Positions 25,924-37,985 of a stretch of DNA of 64,000 bases are shown here, piece after piece. The translations under genes were made by a program, and so were the position numbers. The DNA is from Sequoia sempervirens (lineage: Eukaryota > Streptophyta > Pinopsida > Cupressales > Cupressaceae): contig VDFB02115060.1 of NCBI GenBank assembly GCA_007258455.2, forward strand, positions 21,603 through 85,602. Reading direction: 5' to 3'. Within the stretch, counting starts at the first letter, position 1. Each line of letters opens with the position of its first letter. Below the pieces are notes generated by a model. The model did not search any database and was not told the DNA's origin. It was given only the letters and a program-made list of their open reading frames with translations.

Positions 25924-27267
25924 AAGACTCAACGAAAATGTTGATTGGGAGGTAATAGTCTGGTTCATCCTAGCCTAGTCTATAACCCAATCATACTACA
26001 TCTATTTAGTTCAGAGTCATAGATTGTTTTGTCTTTTCTATTTGGATTAATTGCTTGAAAGGTAAATTTGTCAATTTTAATGATAGTTTAATTATTTTTT
26101 TAATATATTGTTATCACAATTAATTTTTAAATTGTTGGAAAAATAAGATTTACTTTTATTTAATTAATTAATTAGTTTGTTTGGTTAAATGATTTAATCA
26201 TTAAGATTAAATTTATTTAATTAAATTAATTAATTAATTAAATTAAAATTGTTATAAATTGTGTGTGTATAGATTTATTGAAATTTAAATATTATTTGGA
26301 AATGCCATATTTTATTATTAAATATATTTGCAATTTAAAATTGTTAATTTTAAATAAATTAATTAAATCATGCAAATCTTGAAAGGCAAGATTGCCGAGA
26401 AGTTGTTGAGAAGATATTTTGTACTTCTCGACAAGTGTGCCAGTACATTTATGATTTTTGGTTGAGGAATTTGTTCACGAATATTATTTTGGATATGGGA
26501 AAAAACACAGAAGATTTTCTATTCTATTGCACTTCACGAGAAAAATATCAGTGCTTGGTTAAATTTCTGTATATGCTTTTGGATTATTGAAATTTGTGGA
26601 AGTTCTTGGGTTTGTTATTTGGGAATTGGTTCTTGGGAAGGGATTTGGAAGCTATAGGCAACAAAGGTTCTCATCACCAGTCAGTTTTCTGAAGCAAAGG
26701 AACATAGGTATTCTCCTTGTGATTTTCATTTTGATTGTATTTGAAAAATATTGTCAGAGAAAAGAAAATTTTAATTTTATTAAAATCTTTGTAAATCTTG
26801 GGAAATTTAATAATTGTATATTTTCTGAAGGAATTGTAGATTTCCTTTAAAACTCAGAAAGCTTATTTCTCTATAGAATTATTTCTCTGTAGAATTAAAT
26901 TTTGAATGAAAATCTCTGTACCTGGAAGAAATTTGTTAAATTCCCCAATTTTCCCACTGTAACCTTTAGAAAATTATTTTACTTCTCTGTTTAAAAAGAA
27001 AACCCTCTGAAATTTCCCAGAAAACCTTGAGGAATTGTATATATGAATATATATGTATATATATATATATGTATATATAACATATATATTATATTTATAA
27101 ATTGAATTGTGAAAGGATCTTAGTTTATTTATATTAAAATTGTGTTGAATCGCCGTATAGGTGAAATTCTTTATTGTAGTTTATTTTAGAAAATTAAAAT
27201 TGCATTTTTTTTATTGAGATCGCCATACGACGAATGTTTAATTTTTATTTATTTTTAAATAAATTAA

Positions 27268-27415
27268 ACAGTGTTTGGGGGAGGGCCGAAACCCTCCCCA
27301 TCTTTTTCCTTGGTGGGAATAGCCACCATGGCTGCTGGGCGCAGCCCTAGTGCGGGCTGCGTCCTCCCAAAGGGAGGCCGCGATTTGGGGGCGGTGGGTT
27401 TAAAAGTTTTAACTT
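27268..27415 (+). other. GC-rich island in AT-rich chromovirus LTR
   Basis: About 150 bp of GC-rich DNA, with blocks such as GGGAGGGCC and GGGAGGCCGCGATTTGG. It follows an AACAGTG motif after an AT tract. The 3' LTR equivalent is about 42397-42555. A GC-rich island opened by the same motif on the minus strand is present in the outer LTR at about 1920-2055. Role unknown. Confidence 0.6.
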
Positions 27416-27535
27416 TATTTTAAATTTCATTTAAAGTCCTAGAAATGTAAATTAAGTGATATATGTTTTTAAAATTTGATTTTATTATTATTTATTCATA
27501 TATATATTATTATTTATATATATATTGTTATATAT

Positions 27536-28516
27536 GGGTGATCCCACAATAATGGGTTACAATTTTTGGCCAAACTTGACATTAAAATCAGGATTTTTCA
27601 CCAGACATTCACTTTCTTACACCTATAGCAGCTAAACCATTAAGGTTTTGAAGATGAATCAAACTAGTTATTTGTTAGATATTTTATGTAGATTCTAATT
27701 ATATTTTTTTTAAAAAATTAAAAAATAAATTGTGATTATTTTATGTAATTTTTAATAACTTATTTTTTCTACTAATCAACATTTTTAAAAATTGATGTTC
27801 ACTTTGGCACACATAACTTTTTTTATAGATAGGATACAATTCTGATTTTTAAAATGCAATTTTTTCACACCAATATCTAGGGGATGGATATTTTTTCATA
27901 ATTTTTTGTTACATTTTTTTTTAATTAATTTTCCAAGTTAGCGTAATTATAATTTGGACAGAGGTGTACTTCGACACGCATAACTCTTTTTGTATTCATT
28001 TGAATTAACTTATTCTTTTTTTGTTGGAATAAGGACATAAATACCTAGGGCACATGTATTTTTTAGAATTTTTTTCTCTATTTTTTCGTATGTGTGAAAT
28101 AAAGAACTTGATGTTCATTGAAAATCCTACATTCACAAGAAATAAGAAATAAATATAATAATCAAATTAAACATATTTAAAATTATAATTTTTAGGAAGC
28201 TTATAATAAGGGCTACATACTTACAAAGCATAAATTTTAAATTAATTCATTTGATCACTCAAAAGGTAAATCAAAAGTGGTTTTTTATCAACATTTTGAT
28301 AGGTGTAGAGGAGACTCAATTATAGGTATGGTTTAAATCTAACAAGGTTCTATCCAAGGTGGTTTGATCTAAGGGGGTTTGATCAATACCTCTTTAATTA
28401 AAATAATTTAAATGGAACCTTTATAGTCATAAATCATTGTATTTTCTAATAATATGTGATTTCAGGCAAAAATCAGGATGTCCCAAAAAGTGTAACCCAT
28501 TATTGTGGCAGCACGC
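27536..28516. mobile_element. TIR DNA element (about 981 bp) in chromovirus 5' LTR
   Basis: The ends are imperfect terminal inverted repeats of about 33 bp. Both share CCACAATAATGGGTTACA, on opposite strands. The segment is missing from the 3' LTR, where AT-rich flanks join directly. Inside, two imperfect direct repeats of about 130 bp (about 27785-27930 and 27955-28090) share a CACGCATAACT-like core. There is no transposase frame, so it is non-autonomous. The TSD cannot be fixed because both flanks are AT repeats; ATAT on both sides is compatible. Confidence 0.75.
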
Positions 28517-29164
28517 ATATATATAAGTATAAATATATATATATATATATTAATTGAATTAAATATAATAATTGATTTTTTTATATTTATATATAAACAT
28601 ATATGTATAAATGTTGTATATAAATAATGGCAAGATTTGAGATTTATTAAGTTAGAAAAATAATTTTCATATTTAAAAAAGAATAAAAAAATTGCATGTG
28701 GAATTTAAGCTTGAGAAAATAAATTGAAAGTGATATTATATTGCGTGAAAGCAAAACTAGAGTTAATTGTTAGATTTTATTTTCTAATTAAATGGAAAAT
28801 AAATTTAATTTTAGATGATTTGTTTTGTACATCATATTTTGATTGATTGGATTTAGTAAATCCTAAAGTAGATTTCCAATGTTTTTAATTTGCTTTAAAT
28901 AGCATTTTCTCTTTTGTTGGTTAAATCGGGAATGTCATAGATTTACAAGTCTTCCAGACAAATTATTAAATGTGGGAATTGGGATTGTTAAGTTGAATTC
29001 ATGTGTAAGCTAAGGATGTGTACATGGTTTTAGCATGGTGTTAGATACCTGATTTTCTAAACATAGTTAATGTTGTTAGTTATGAAAAGTGTAGAATTTC
29101 TTGTTGTATTTTTGTACACCTTGTAAACCTTAGTCAATAAAACTTATATTCCTTTTTTATGTTT

Positions 29165-29715
29165 AGGGGAGTGGCTTTTTGTAAGGGCCGACACACAAAG
29201 TGGTGTCAGGGTAACTTACAAAGAGTTAGTAAGTCAGTGATAACTAAACAACACAGTAGTTAGAATTAAAATCTTTAACAAGAGTATTATGCCTCACTTA
29301 TGGACTCTTGAGCTAGTTCAGTCTAGGGTATAAGATGAGAAGGCCTGGAATGGCAAATCGATGTCTTGTTTCTTCAAAAGACATTCGATTCTGCAATAGT
29401 ATGCAATAGGGGCCAGGTTTCGTAAGAGGTTACCAGGGTAACCCAAGGTTGGGGACCGGAACCTAGGAAGAAACACTAGGGTAACCTTTGCAATGTTGTG
29501 ATGACACTCCACCTAAAATAATAGTTTACCTTGTATACTTAGTACATTCGATTGTCTAAAATCTAGAAGCAATGTAACCATCAGTAGTTATGTACTTGTG
29601 TCTAGGGCTAGTTGATTATGTCTAGGTAACCATATTACTATCTCCTAGCATGGGGGTGGACCTACGAGTACCACATGGTTGGGTGGAACGTGCACGTTAC
29701 TCCGTTGGGTCCCTA
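29165..29715 (+). other. Conserved 3'-LTR module, copy in chromovirus 5' LTR
   Basis: Homologous to 12721-13360 and 40410-41315 in the two solo LTRs, and to 43268-43825 in its own 3' LTR. It keeps the GAGAAGGCC, GATGACACTC and TAGCA-GGGGGTGG landmarks and ends about 450 bp before the LTR end. Confidence 0.6.
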
Positions 29716-30174
29716 GTTTATGATCATGGCAACAAGAGCTTCATGGATGGAGAGCTCGTACTTTGAAACAAATGTATTTTCTTTATTGCATTATTGTAAA
29801 ACTTGTATTGTAAAGCATCCCTCAATTGTTATGAGGTGAACATTGTAAAATGTAATTATTATTGAACTACCTCATCGGATGGATGAGTCCTGTAACATCT
29901 TATCAAATGCAATGTAAGAAACATGTTTGTACTTTATATTATCTTGAATGGAATTCAATGTTATGTGATGTTTATTTTAAATTTGTGATTAATTAAATAT
30001 GAGCAATGTGAAATACTAAAGTCATCTATGGAAACTCAAAGTAGTGTAACGTCACGTAACTTAATGAATGTATGCAACTAATTAACTTAATAATTATACT
30101 TTAAAAAAAAATTATTGCACCTTTATAACACAATTGCAACATTCCTTAGGTTATTATGACGGGGCATTATAGAT

Positions 30175-30187
30175 TGGTATCAGAGCC
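30175..30187 (+). other. Primer-binding site of chromovirus
   Basis: TGGTATCAGAGCC, the plant initiator tRNA-Met PBS, three bases after the LTR end at 30171. Confidence 0.95.
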
Positions 30188-30312
30188 AAGGTTACAAACA
30201 CTGGACACTCTGGGTAATCGCGAGCCCATTAGGTTGACCTATTACGTAGTGTCGCAAACTGTTAGCCTTGGTTGAATAATATCTAAGACTCATTATTGTT
30301 ATGTGTAGGAAC

Positions 30313-31509
30313 ATGCCTAGGTGAGGTGGAAGAGGTCGTGGTAGAGGTCGAGGTGGAGGCCAAGGGCCAATCCCTCAGGTTACTCCCCCTTTGAGCCCTC
30401 ATCATAGTGAACAAGCAGTACAGTTGGATCAGAGGAATGAGGGACAAAATTCTAAACAGTCAGGAGTAGAGGGTTCACAGATACATCCTTTATTAGAGGA
30501 GGTCCTAGCTCGACTTGGACCTAGACAGGAAGTTGAGCAGGAGGTTGTCAGAGAGAGAGATAGATCTCCTAGGAGAGTAGATGACACAGTGCATCAGGAT
30601 GCTATTACTGCAGGACACATGAGGGATTTACTAAGGGCACGCCCTCCTACCTTTGATGGTGCAGGAGGTGGCTTAGAGGCTGAGACCTGGCTACTAGATT
30701 TGGGTAGATGCTTCACCATGCACCCTTATGGTAGCAATACCCATGTGAGATGCGCTATTATGCATCTAAGAGGATTCGCCTCTACTTGGTGGTACGTGGA
30801 GGAGCAAAAGCTCCACCTAGATATTGGGTTAGTGTCTTGGGAGATGTTTCTGGAGAGGTTTAGAGCACGGTTCCTGTCAGAACACTAGAGGTAGCGACGG
30901 GCTGATGAGTTCCATGATCTACGTCAGTTGGCTCTTTCTGTAGAGCAATGTGAATGTAGGTTCTATGAACTCAAACAGTATGTTGGCATTGGCGATGATG
31001 AGCCTATGCTGGTACAACACTTCATCAGGGGTTTAAATGCCCACATTAGTGGTGGTGTCAGAGTCTTTGAGATAAAGACTATGGAAGTTGCAGTGGAGAA
31101 GGCTTGCATAGTGGAAGAGAACCTTGTTATGGTGTTAGGTGGTCACACAGGGGTACAGATTGGCAGTGCTCCTGCAACAGGTATTAGTCCACAGGTTGGA
31201 CAGGCACAGATAGGAGGTTCCCCTAGGAACCAGCAGACACCCTCAAAGGGTGGGTAGCAACAGCAACAACGTACACCTCAAAAGAATAACAATCCACAAC
31301 CATAATAAGGTAATAGTCCTCAAATAGGAAAGGGTCACAATTGGTGGCGCAACAAGTGCAATAGACAAGATCAGCCTGCATAGAGTGCTCAGTCTACTAT
31401 CAGTAGAGGTAGTTTCCAGCAATCCAATGCACCTTCGGGTGGCAGAGGATTCGATAGAGGCACAGGTTGTTACTCATGTGGACAGTAGGGACACATTGCT
31501 AGGCAGTGT
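30313..31509 (+). pseudogene. gag: Chromovirus gag pseudogene
   Basis: Gag forms the virus-like particle and binds the element RNA. The likely start is ATG at 30313, followed by an R/G-rich tract (RGRGRGRG-like), with a stop already at codon 4 (30322). The capsid part shows the retrotransposon-gag signature: PPTFDG near 30640, WWYVEEQ near 30790, and WEMFLERFRARF near 30840. A CX2CX4HX4C zinc knuckle lies at 31468-31509. In-frame stops occur at 30322, 30886, 30892, 31255, 31303, 31306, 31381 and 31486, the last inside the knuckle. Most are TAG or TGA and fit single C-to-T changes of CAG or CGA codons. A frameshift separates it from protease. Not functional. Confidence 0.93.
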
Positions 31510-32237
31510 CCGATGAGCTCGATTCTACTAGTTTTGGGCCTCGACCTATAGTTTCAGAGCCTACAGTGGGTGATGTAGGACGATCACATACAGTATATGC
31601 TATGGTTAATGACCACCAAGCTGATCACCAGAACATAGTGGTTGAGACTTTAGGTAAGTTACATGGTGTTAGTGTTTCCATTCTTTTTTATTCTGGAGCT
31701 ACTGACTCCTTTATTTCACTGACCATCATTGACCGTTGTGGTTTTTTGGTAGTAAAGCAAGGTGGTAAGTGGCAGGTTGAATTCACCTTAGGGGTGAAAG
31801 TAGTAATAGAGAATTTAGTACATAATTGTGAACTTAAAATTGGTACGTTAACTACCTTAGCAGATTTACATGTTACACCTTTAGGATTGTATGACATAGT
31901 TTTAGGTATGGATTGGCTAGCATCTCATCATGCTATGATTGACTGTCAACTTAAGACAGTTAGTTGCATTAATGATTTAGGTGAGAAAGTGGAAATTATA
32001 GGTGTTCAAAGACCTATCTCTTTGTGGATGATATCTGCTATGCAATTAAAGAGATGTCTTCGTGAGGGTTGTCAACTATTTGCAACAACAGTTACTGATT
32101 TGGAAGAAGGTGAGAGTCGGGAGGTATCTCTTGATGATCATCCTATTCTTAGGGAATTCACAGACGTGTTTCCCGATGACATACCTGGAATGCCACCGAA
32201 GAGGGATATTGATTTTAGAGTTGATTTAGTTCCCTGA
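31506..32237 (+). pseudogene. pro: Chromovirus aspartic protease pseudogene
   Basis: A 244-codon stretch opens in a new frame. The retropepsin active-site loop appears as FYSGATDSFIS: the catalytic Asp of the family motif D(S/T)GA is replaced by Tyr (codon 31689-31691), so the protease would be dead. The downstream LGMDWL motif, usual in plant Ty3/gypsy proteases, is intact near 31907. The stretch ends with the linker to RT (FPDDIPGMPP near 32172) and a TGA at 32235. In the intact family this region cleaves the Gag-Pol polyprotein. Confidence 0.93.
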
Positions 32238-33095
32238 GCTGAGCCTATCTCTAGAGCTCCATATAGAATGATGACTCGGGAGCTAGAGGAACTCCGTATC
32301 CAATTAGAAGAACTATTAGAAAAGGGTTTCATTCATCCTAGTGTTTCCCCTTGGGGAGCACCTGTCATCTTCATAAAGAAGAAGGACGAATCACTTAGGC
32401 TGTGCATTGACTATCGTCAATTGAACAAGGTTACGATTAAGAATCGTTATCCTTTGCCTAGAATCGATGATCTTTTTGATCAAATCAAGGGACCTAATGT
32501 GTTGTCTAAAATCAATTTGAAATCTGGGTATCATCAATTGTGAATAGCTGAAGCAGACATTCATAAAACTGCTTTTCAAACTTGTTATAGGCACTACGAA
32601 TTCACAGTAGTACCGTTTGGGTTAACGAATGCACCATCAGTATTCATGAGTCTAATGAATGGTGTTTTTCATACATACCTTGATCACTTTGTCCTTGTAT
32701 TTCTCGATGATATCTTGATTTATTCGAGAAACATGAAGGAACATGAAGAACACTTGAGACAGGTATTGCAATGTTTAAGGGAAAATCAATTGCATGCGAA
32801 CCTGAAGAAGTGTGACTTCTTTCAAACTGAGGTAAAATACCTTGGACATGTGATCTCTGGAAAAGGTATTGTTGTGGATCCTTCAAAGATTCAAGCTATT
32901 GTAGATTGGCCCATGCCTACTAATGTAGGTGAAGTTCATAGTTTTATGGGTCTAGCTGGTTACTATAGGCAGTTTGTTGAGGGATTTTCTAGAATCGATC
33001 ATCCTATTACTTCTCTTCAAAGGAAAGGGAAGAAGTTTGTTTGGACAGAGCAGTGTCAGTTGGCTTTTCAGACACTTAAAGAAAAAGTTGACTAA
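32238..33095 (+). pseudogene. pol: Chromovirus reverse transcriptase pseudogene
   Basis: It is in the same frame as protease after the TGA at 32235. RT motifs follow in order: [15 protein letters not shown], the [12 protein letters not shown] block near 32397, [22 protein letters not shown], then a TGA at 32541, FGLTNAP, and the catalytic FLDDILIYS (32700-32726). Both catalytic aspartates are retained. The thumb and connection segments ([24 protein letters not shown]) follow. The frame is lost at about 33080-33095 in an A-rich run, after which the sequence continues one frame over. Domain order and motifs leave no doubt about the family. Confidence 0.95.
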
Positions 33096-33576
33096 TGCAC
33101 CTATACTAATTATTCCTGATCCTACTAAGGATTTTGTAGTTTGCGCTGATGCATCCTTAGAGGGCTTCAGAGCAGTTCCGATGCAAGATGGGCATGTGAT
33201 TGCTTATGAGTCTTGAAAACTCAAGGATCACGAATTAAACTATCCCACTCATGATTTAGAACTTGCTGCGGTAGTGCATGCATTAGTTCGGTGGAGGCAT
33301 TTCTTATTAGGTCATCATTTCGAACTTCATACTGATCACCGTAGTCTACAATACATTTTTACGCAACCTAACTTGAATGCTAGGCAAAGATGGTGGATGG
33401 AGTTCTTGTGTGAGTATGATTTTGAAGTGAGATATGTTCGAGGAAAAGATAATGTAGTGGCTGACGCTCTTAGTCATCGTCGACATGAGATCTCTGCTAC
33501 TACTCTTGAAGTACATTTGAGAGGTCAAATATTAGCAGCACTTCCAACTGATAGATTATATCAGGAAGTGAAGTGA
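33083..33576 (+). pseudogene. pol: Chromovirus RNase H pseudogene
   Basis: It continues RT in the shifted frame (NAPILIIPD). The four acidic residues of RNase H can be found: CADAS, LELAAVVHAL, HTDHRSL and DALSHR. RNase H removes the RNA strand after first-strand synthesis. A TGA at 33214 and another at 33574 interrupt it. The tract DFEVRYVRGKDNVVADALS is typical of Ty3/gypsy. Confidence 0.93.
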
Positions 33577-34791
33577 GAGATTAAATCTGGTAGACCTTTA
33601 GAAGGTCAATTTGCAGGGTATGTCCTAGAATCAGATGGTATATTACGACACTTAGGTCATATTTATGTACCACATTTTGAGGGTCTTCGTACATTAATTA
33701 TGACTGAAGCTCATCGAGCTCCATACTCAGCTCATCCAGGGGTTAAGAAAATGCATGTCGATATTCGACAATTGTATTTCTGGCTTGGTATGAAACGTGA
33801 TATTGTTGACTATGTATTGAGATGTCTTGAATGCCAGCAAGTTAAAGCTGAGCATCAACATCCTACTGGATTATTGCAGCCACATCTCATTCCCGAATGG
33901 AAATGGGATATTATATCCGTTGACTTTATTGTAGGGTTACCTACATCATCACGTCGACATGATGCCATTATGGTAACTGTTGACCGATTAACTAAAGTAG
34001 CTCATTTCTCACCAGTATGATCATCATATAATGCTGCATCCGTAGCTAGGATATTCATGGAGGACATAGTTAGATTGCATGGGATTCCTCATAGGATTAT
34101 ATCGAATAGAGATCCCGTATTTACTTCAGCCCTATGGACTTCATTACAACATGCTCTTGGTACACAGCTGAACTTTAGTTTAGCATATCATCCTCAAACT
34201 GATGGACAAACGGAAAGAGTTAATCAAATATTAGAGGATATGCTTAGAATGTATGTAATGGACCAACAATCACATTGGGAGGATTATCTGTACTATGTAG
34301 AATTTGCTTACAATAAGGGATATCAGACTTCCATAGGTATGCCACCATTTCAGGCATTATACGGTTGTCCTTGTCGAACTCCACTAAGTTGGGATCGACT
34401 TGAGGATAGAGTGTTAGTTGGACTTGAGATGCTTCGAGACATGGAGCAACAGGTTGACTGTATTAGAGAACATTTGATAGCAGCATAGGATATGAAAAAT
34501 AAATATGTCGATGCGCATAGGATTAACCGACAATTTGTTGTTGGTGATAGAGTGTTTCTTCGAGTGTGACCATGAAAGAGTCCAATCCGTTATGGAAAAG
34601 GCTCTAAGCTTGCGCCTCGTTTTGTTGGGCCATTTGAGATCTTAGAGAGAATTGGTCCTATGGCATATCGACTCGCCTTACCTACTAGTTTGTCACGTAT
34701 TCATGATGTTTTTCATGTATCAGTTCTTAGACCTTATCATCCTGACATTTCTCATGTACTTGATTGGAATGCATTACACGTAGAGGACGGG
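33577..34791 (+). pseudogene. int: Chromovirus integrase pseudogene
   Basis: The N-terminal HHCC zinc finger is visible (EAHRAPYSAHPG ... RCLECQQVK, about 33706-33845). In the catalytic core the first Asp is present (SVDFIVGLP). The second, normally in SDRD, has become Asn (codon 34105-34107, ISNRDPVF). The Glu in TDGQTERVNQ is present. A GPF module ([12 protein letters not shown], near 34630) follows. Stops lie at 34018, 34486, 34567 and 34573. The enzyme would insert cDNA and make the 5-bp TSDs seen here; this copy is inactive by both stops and the D-to-N change. Confidence 0.93.
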
Positions 34792-34974
34792 TAGTTGGCT
34801 TTGGAGCCCGTGGCCATTCTACAGCACCAAACACTCGGTCTCAGGGGTCGAGACGTTGATCAGGTGAGGGTCCAATGGGATCCTAGCCATGAGGCTTTTG
34901 CTACTTGGGAGGATGCAATACGCATGAGGGAACTTTATCCCTATCTCTTCGCAGGCTTTCAGGAGCAAGCCTGA
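34792..34974 (+). pseudogene. Chromodomain-like C-terminal tail of integrase
   Basis: After a TAG at 34792 the frame stays open to the final TGA at 34972. The tail includes EPVAILQHQ, VRVQWDPSHEAFATWE and MRELYPYLF, the pattern of the divergent chromodomain of Tekay/Del chromoviruses, which targets integration to heterochromatin in the family. Clade placement rests on this tail and the long LTRs; a phylogeny was not run. Confidence 0.75.
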
Positions 34975-34978
34975 TCCT

Positions 34979-34990
34979 AGGGGGGGAGGA
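34979..34990 (+). other. Polypurine tract of chromovirus
   Basis: AGGGGGGGAGGA directly before the 3' LTR start TGTAGTACC at 34991. Confidence 0.93.
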
Positions 34991-35276
34991 TGTAGTACCC
35001 CTCCATTTATGCTTATGTTTTATGTTGCATGTTTTTATACTATTAGACTTTCGTACTCTGTTTGGATATTTTGATCACTGATTTTGAGCGATAATGGATT
35101 TATTTTGTGACATGATGATACATTGTATGGTGATTACTGATTTCTGATATGCTTTGATATAGCATAGATGTTTTCCTTCTGATGACTATTGCTATGTATA
35201 TGTTTATGATGGACTAACTATTATTTAATTCATTAGTCTGATGTGACGTGTATTGGTGTGGAGAACGAAATCGCAT

Positions 35277-35292
35277 CACTCACTTGTGAGTG
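35277..35292 (+). repeat. Conserved LTR palindrome, paired variant (chromovirus 3' LTR)
   Basis: CACTCAC-TT-GTGAGTG. Relative to the 5' LTR, one base changed in each arm (G to A and C to T), and the stem stays perfect. Both changes are also what decay of two methylated CpG sites would give. Confidence 0.85.
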
Positions 35293-37554
35293 CCTTGTGA
35301 TGTCCGTATTTTTTTTCCGCATGGTGTGCCTGTTCAATGGTTTATATATATATATGCATGTTATTGCTTGGTTGCAGGATTGCAGGTACATGACACCGAC
35401 CCCACCTGGTTATTCAGGTCTGAGCATGTCAAGACTCAATGAAAATGTTGATTGGGAGGTAGTAGTCTGGTTCATCCTAGCCTAGTCTATAACCCGGTCA
35501 TAGTACATCGTCTGTTTAGTTCAGAGTCATAGATTGTCTTGTCTTTTCTATTTGGATTAATTGCTTGAAAGGTAAATTTGTCAATTTTAATGATAGTTTA
35601 ATATTTTTTTTAATATATTGTTATTGCAATTAATTTTTAAATTGTTGGAAAAATAAGATTTACTTTTATTTAATTAATTAATTAGTTTGTTTGGTTAAAT
35701 GATTTGATCATTAAGATTAAATTTATTTAATTAAATTAATTAATTAAATTAAAATTGTTATAAATTGTGTTTGTATAGATTTATTGAAATTTAAATATTA
35801 TTTGGAAATGGCATATTTTATTATTAAATATATTTGCAATTTAAAATTGTTAATTTTAAATAAATTAATTAAATCATGCAAATCTTGAAAGGAAAGATTG
35901 CCAACAAGTTGCTGAGAAGATATTTTGTACTTCTCAACAAGTGTGCCAGTACATTTATGATTTTTGGTTGAGGAATTTTTTCACGAATATTATTTTGGAT
36001 CTGGGAAAAAACACGGAAGATTTTCTATTCTATTGCGCTTCATGGGAAAAATATAAGTGCTTGGTTAAATTTCTGTATATGCTTTTGGATTATTGAAATT
36101 TGTGGAAGTTCTTGGGTTTGTTATTTGGGAATTGGTTCTCGGGAAGGGATTTGGAAGCTACAAACAACAAAGGTTCTCATCACCAGTCAATTTTCTGAAG
36201 CAAAGGAACACAGGTATTCTCCTTGTGATTTTCTGTAGTGCCCCTCCATCTATGATGTCCTTGTGTTGCCTCAGACTCGCTTGTAAAGTTAGTATTGATT
36301 GGCATGATTTGAATTGATTCAATTTATTCGGTTTGTGTTTTGAGGTATTAAATAGAATAAAAGATATAATACTTCTGTGTTTTGTCAAATAAAATATTAT
36401 TAATGTTTAAAATGAATTAAATAAATCAAACTTGAATATTATAAAAAATAAAAAATAAAAAATTAAATGATTGTGGAAGTAATGAATAATAGTATAATAA
36501 ACAAAATTAAATGCAATATTATGTTAGTTTCACATAAAGATCTAATTATAGAATTTCGCATGAAATGTTTTGTAACCGCTCAGCATAAATGTAGTTCTTA
36601 ATTAAAGATTCTTTGTAACTGAAACTTGTTGAAAGAAATTACACCTATAGAGCATTTGGAAGTCGAAGAGAACTGGAGAACTTGCAAAATAAATAATAAA
36701 TATACTTAGCCTTTAAAGGGGGAGAGGGTTTTCGTATAGGCTAGGGGGGAGGGTATTGCATCAAAGGATTAGTCCATAAGCATCCACTTCTCTATGCTAG
36801 TCCTCTTGCATCACCTCAAGCATTTTTACACACCTTGCTGAATGTTGCTCAAATAAAGGACAACATACCCAAGTCAGAAAGATCTCCAAAACATACAGAG
36901 GTGGGAGAAAACTTGAGGATTGCATGGCAGTATCAAAAATACTTCTATGAAAATCAGTCAGTTAAGAGTCATAGATTTCAATAGCTTGAATTGACTTCAT
37001 TTTCTAGGATTGCTAAATCTAATCCACTCTCGGCAAGTTAGTTGAATTTATGCTTCCTTTAGTTAGATGAGAGAATGCTTTTATGTGTTCAAACTTAATT
37101 CTACGTCTTCAGATCCATGCAGTGTTTTGTGCTAGTCAATGTGCATGGTAAAATCAAAATTTAAATTGTTTTGGATTGTTTCATCTCTGCTAAAGAGCCT
37201 TCTCATTGTATGATGGAACACCTCAAACCTCTATATAGTGAGTCTGCAAACTGTTGATTCCTTCACAATATTTTTGATATCTTTATAACTGTCTTAATAA
37301 TATGTTAATTAAATTCTGGTTGGCTAAGTACATATATATTCTGGATGATATCATCTTTACAAGAGTTCTGCTTCTATATAATTAAAAAGTAAATAACTTG
37401 AAGTAAAACATAATATCTGAACAAGATTGTATAAGAAATAGAACTTCCTTACAGATGCAGTGCTGAGGCATGGGTTTTCCTTGCCAAGAAGGTTATTTTT
37501 AATAGTGAGGGAAGGAAAGAAGCCATAAGTAATCTCTCTGTTGTCTTTTTCAAC

Positions 37555-37985
37555 TGATCTTAGCCGCAACACATGAACTTAATAGGAAGTTTAAATGTTT
37601 AAATAATCTTTGTGATTTATGTGTCAACCTGTCACAGCCACGCACTGGAACATAATAGGAAGTTTAAAGGTTTAAATAACCTGCTTGATTCTCCTAACAA
37701 TCTATCACAGCTACAACACTTGAAAATATCTTTAATAATGCAAGTAGATGGCGATATTTCCAAATTCCAATATTCACTTTCTAATATACTTGGAAACCTG
37801 TCACTGTTACATCATTTAGAGTGGAGGCATTGTACAGAATTAAATAGTCTCCCTGAAACCATTGGAAACCTGTCACAACTGCAAATTTTAGACTAGCAAA
37901 GGTGTAGTAAATCAATTAATCTCTCTGGTTTCATTGATAACTTTTCTTAGTGGCACACTTGAACATGGTAGGGTGTATAGATTTA
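37555..37985 (+). pseudogene. LRR fragment of plant NBS-LRR type, captured in LTR
   Basis: A frame at 37612-37896 encodes NNLSQLQHLKIS and then LPETIGNLSQLQILD, which fits the cytoplasmic LRR pattern of plant disease-resistance proteins: leucines at regular steps and repeats of about 24 residues. About 72-bp DNA repeats with GAAGTTTAAA and CTGTCACAGC landmarks can be followed from about 37570 to 37980, partly out of frame and with stops (37897). No NB-ARC or TIR domain is nearby. The fragment lies wholly inside solo LTR 2, so it was probably transduced. Specific resistance class not assignable. Confidence 0.7.

Larger units (their letters stand above)
25485..30171 (+). repeat. 5' LTR of chromovirus (4687 bp, includes a 981-bp TIR element)
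   Basis: It begins TGTAGTACCCC and ends GGGGCATTATA. It matches 34991-36233 plus 41862-44279 throughout, apart from a TIR element at 27536-28516 that is found only here. AATAAA-like signals occur near 29133. The rest is AT-rich, with several TTAATTAA-type tracts around 26160-26250. Confidence 0.95.
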
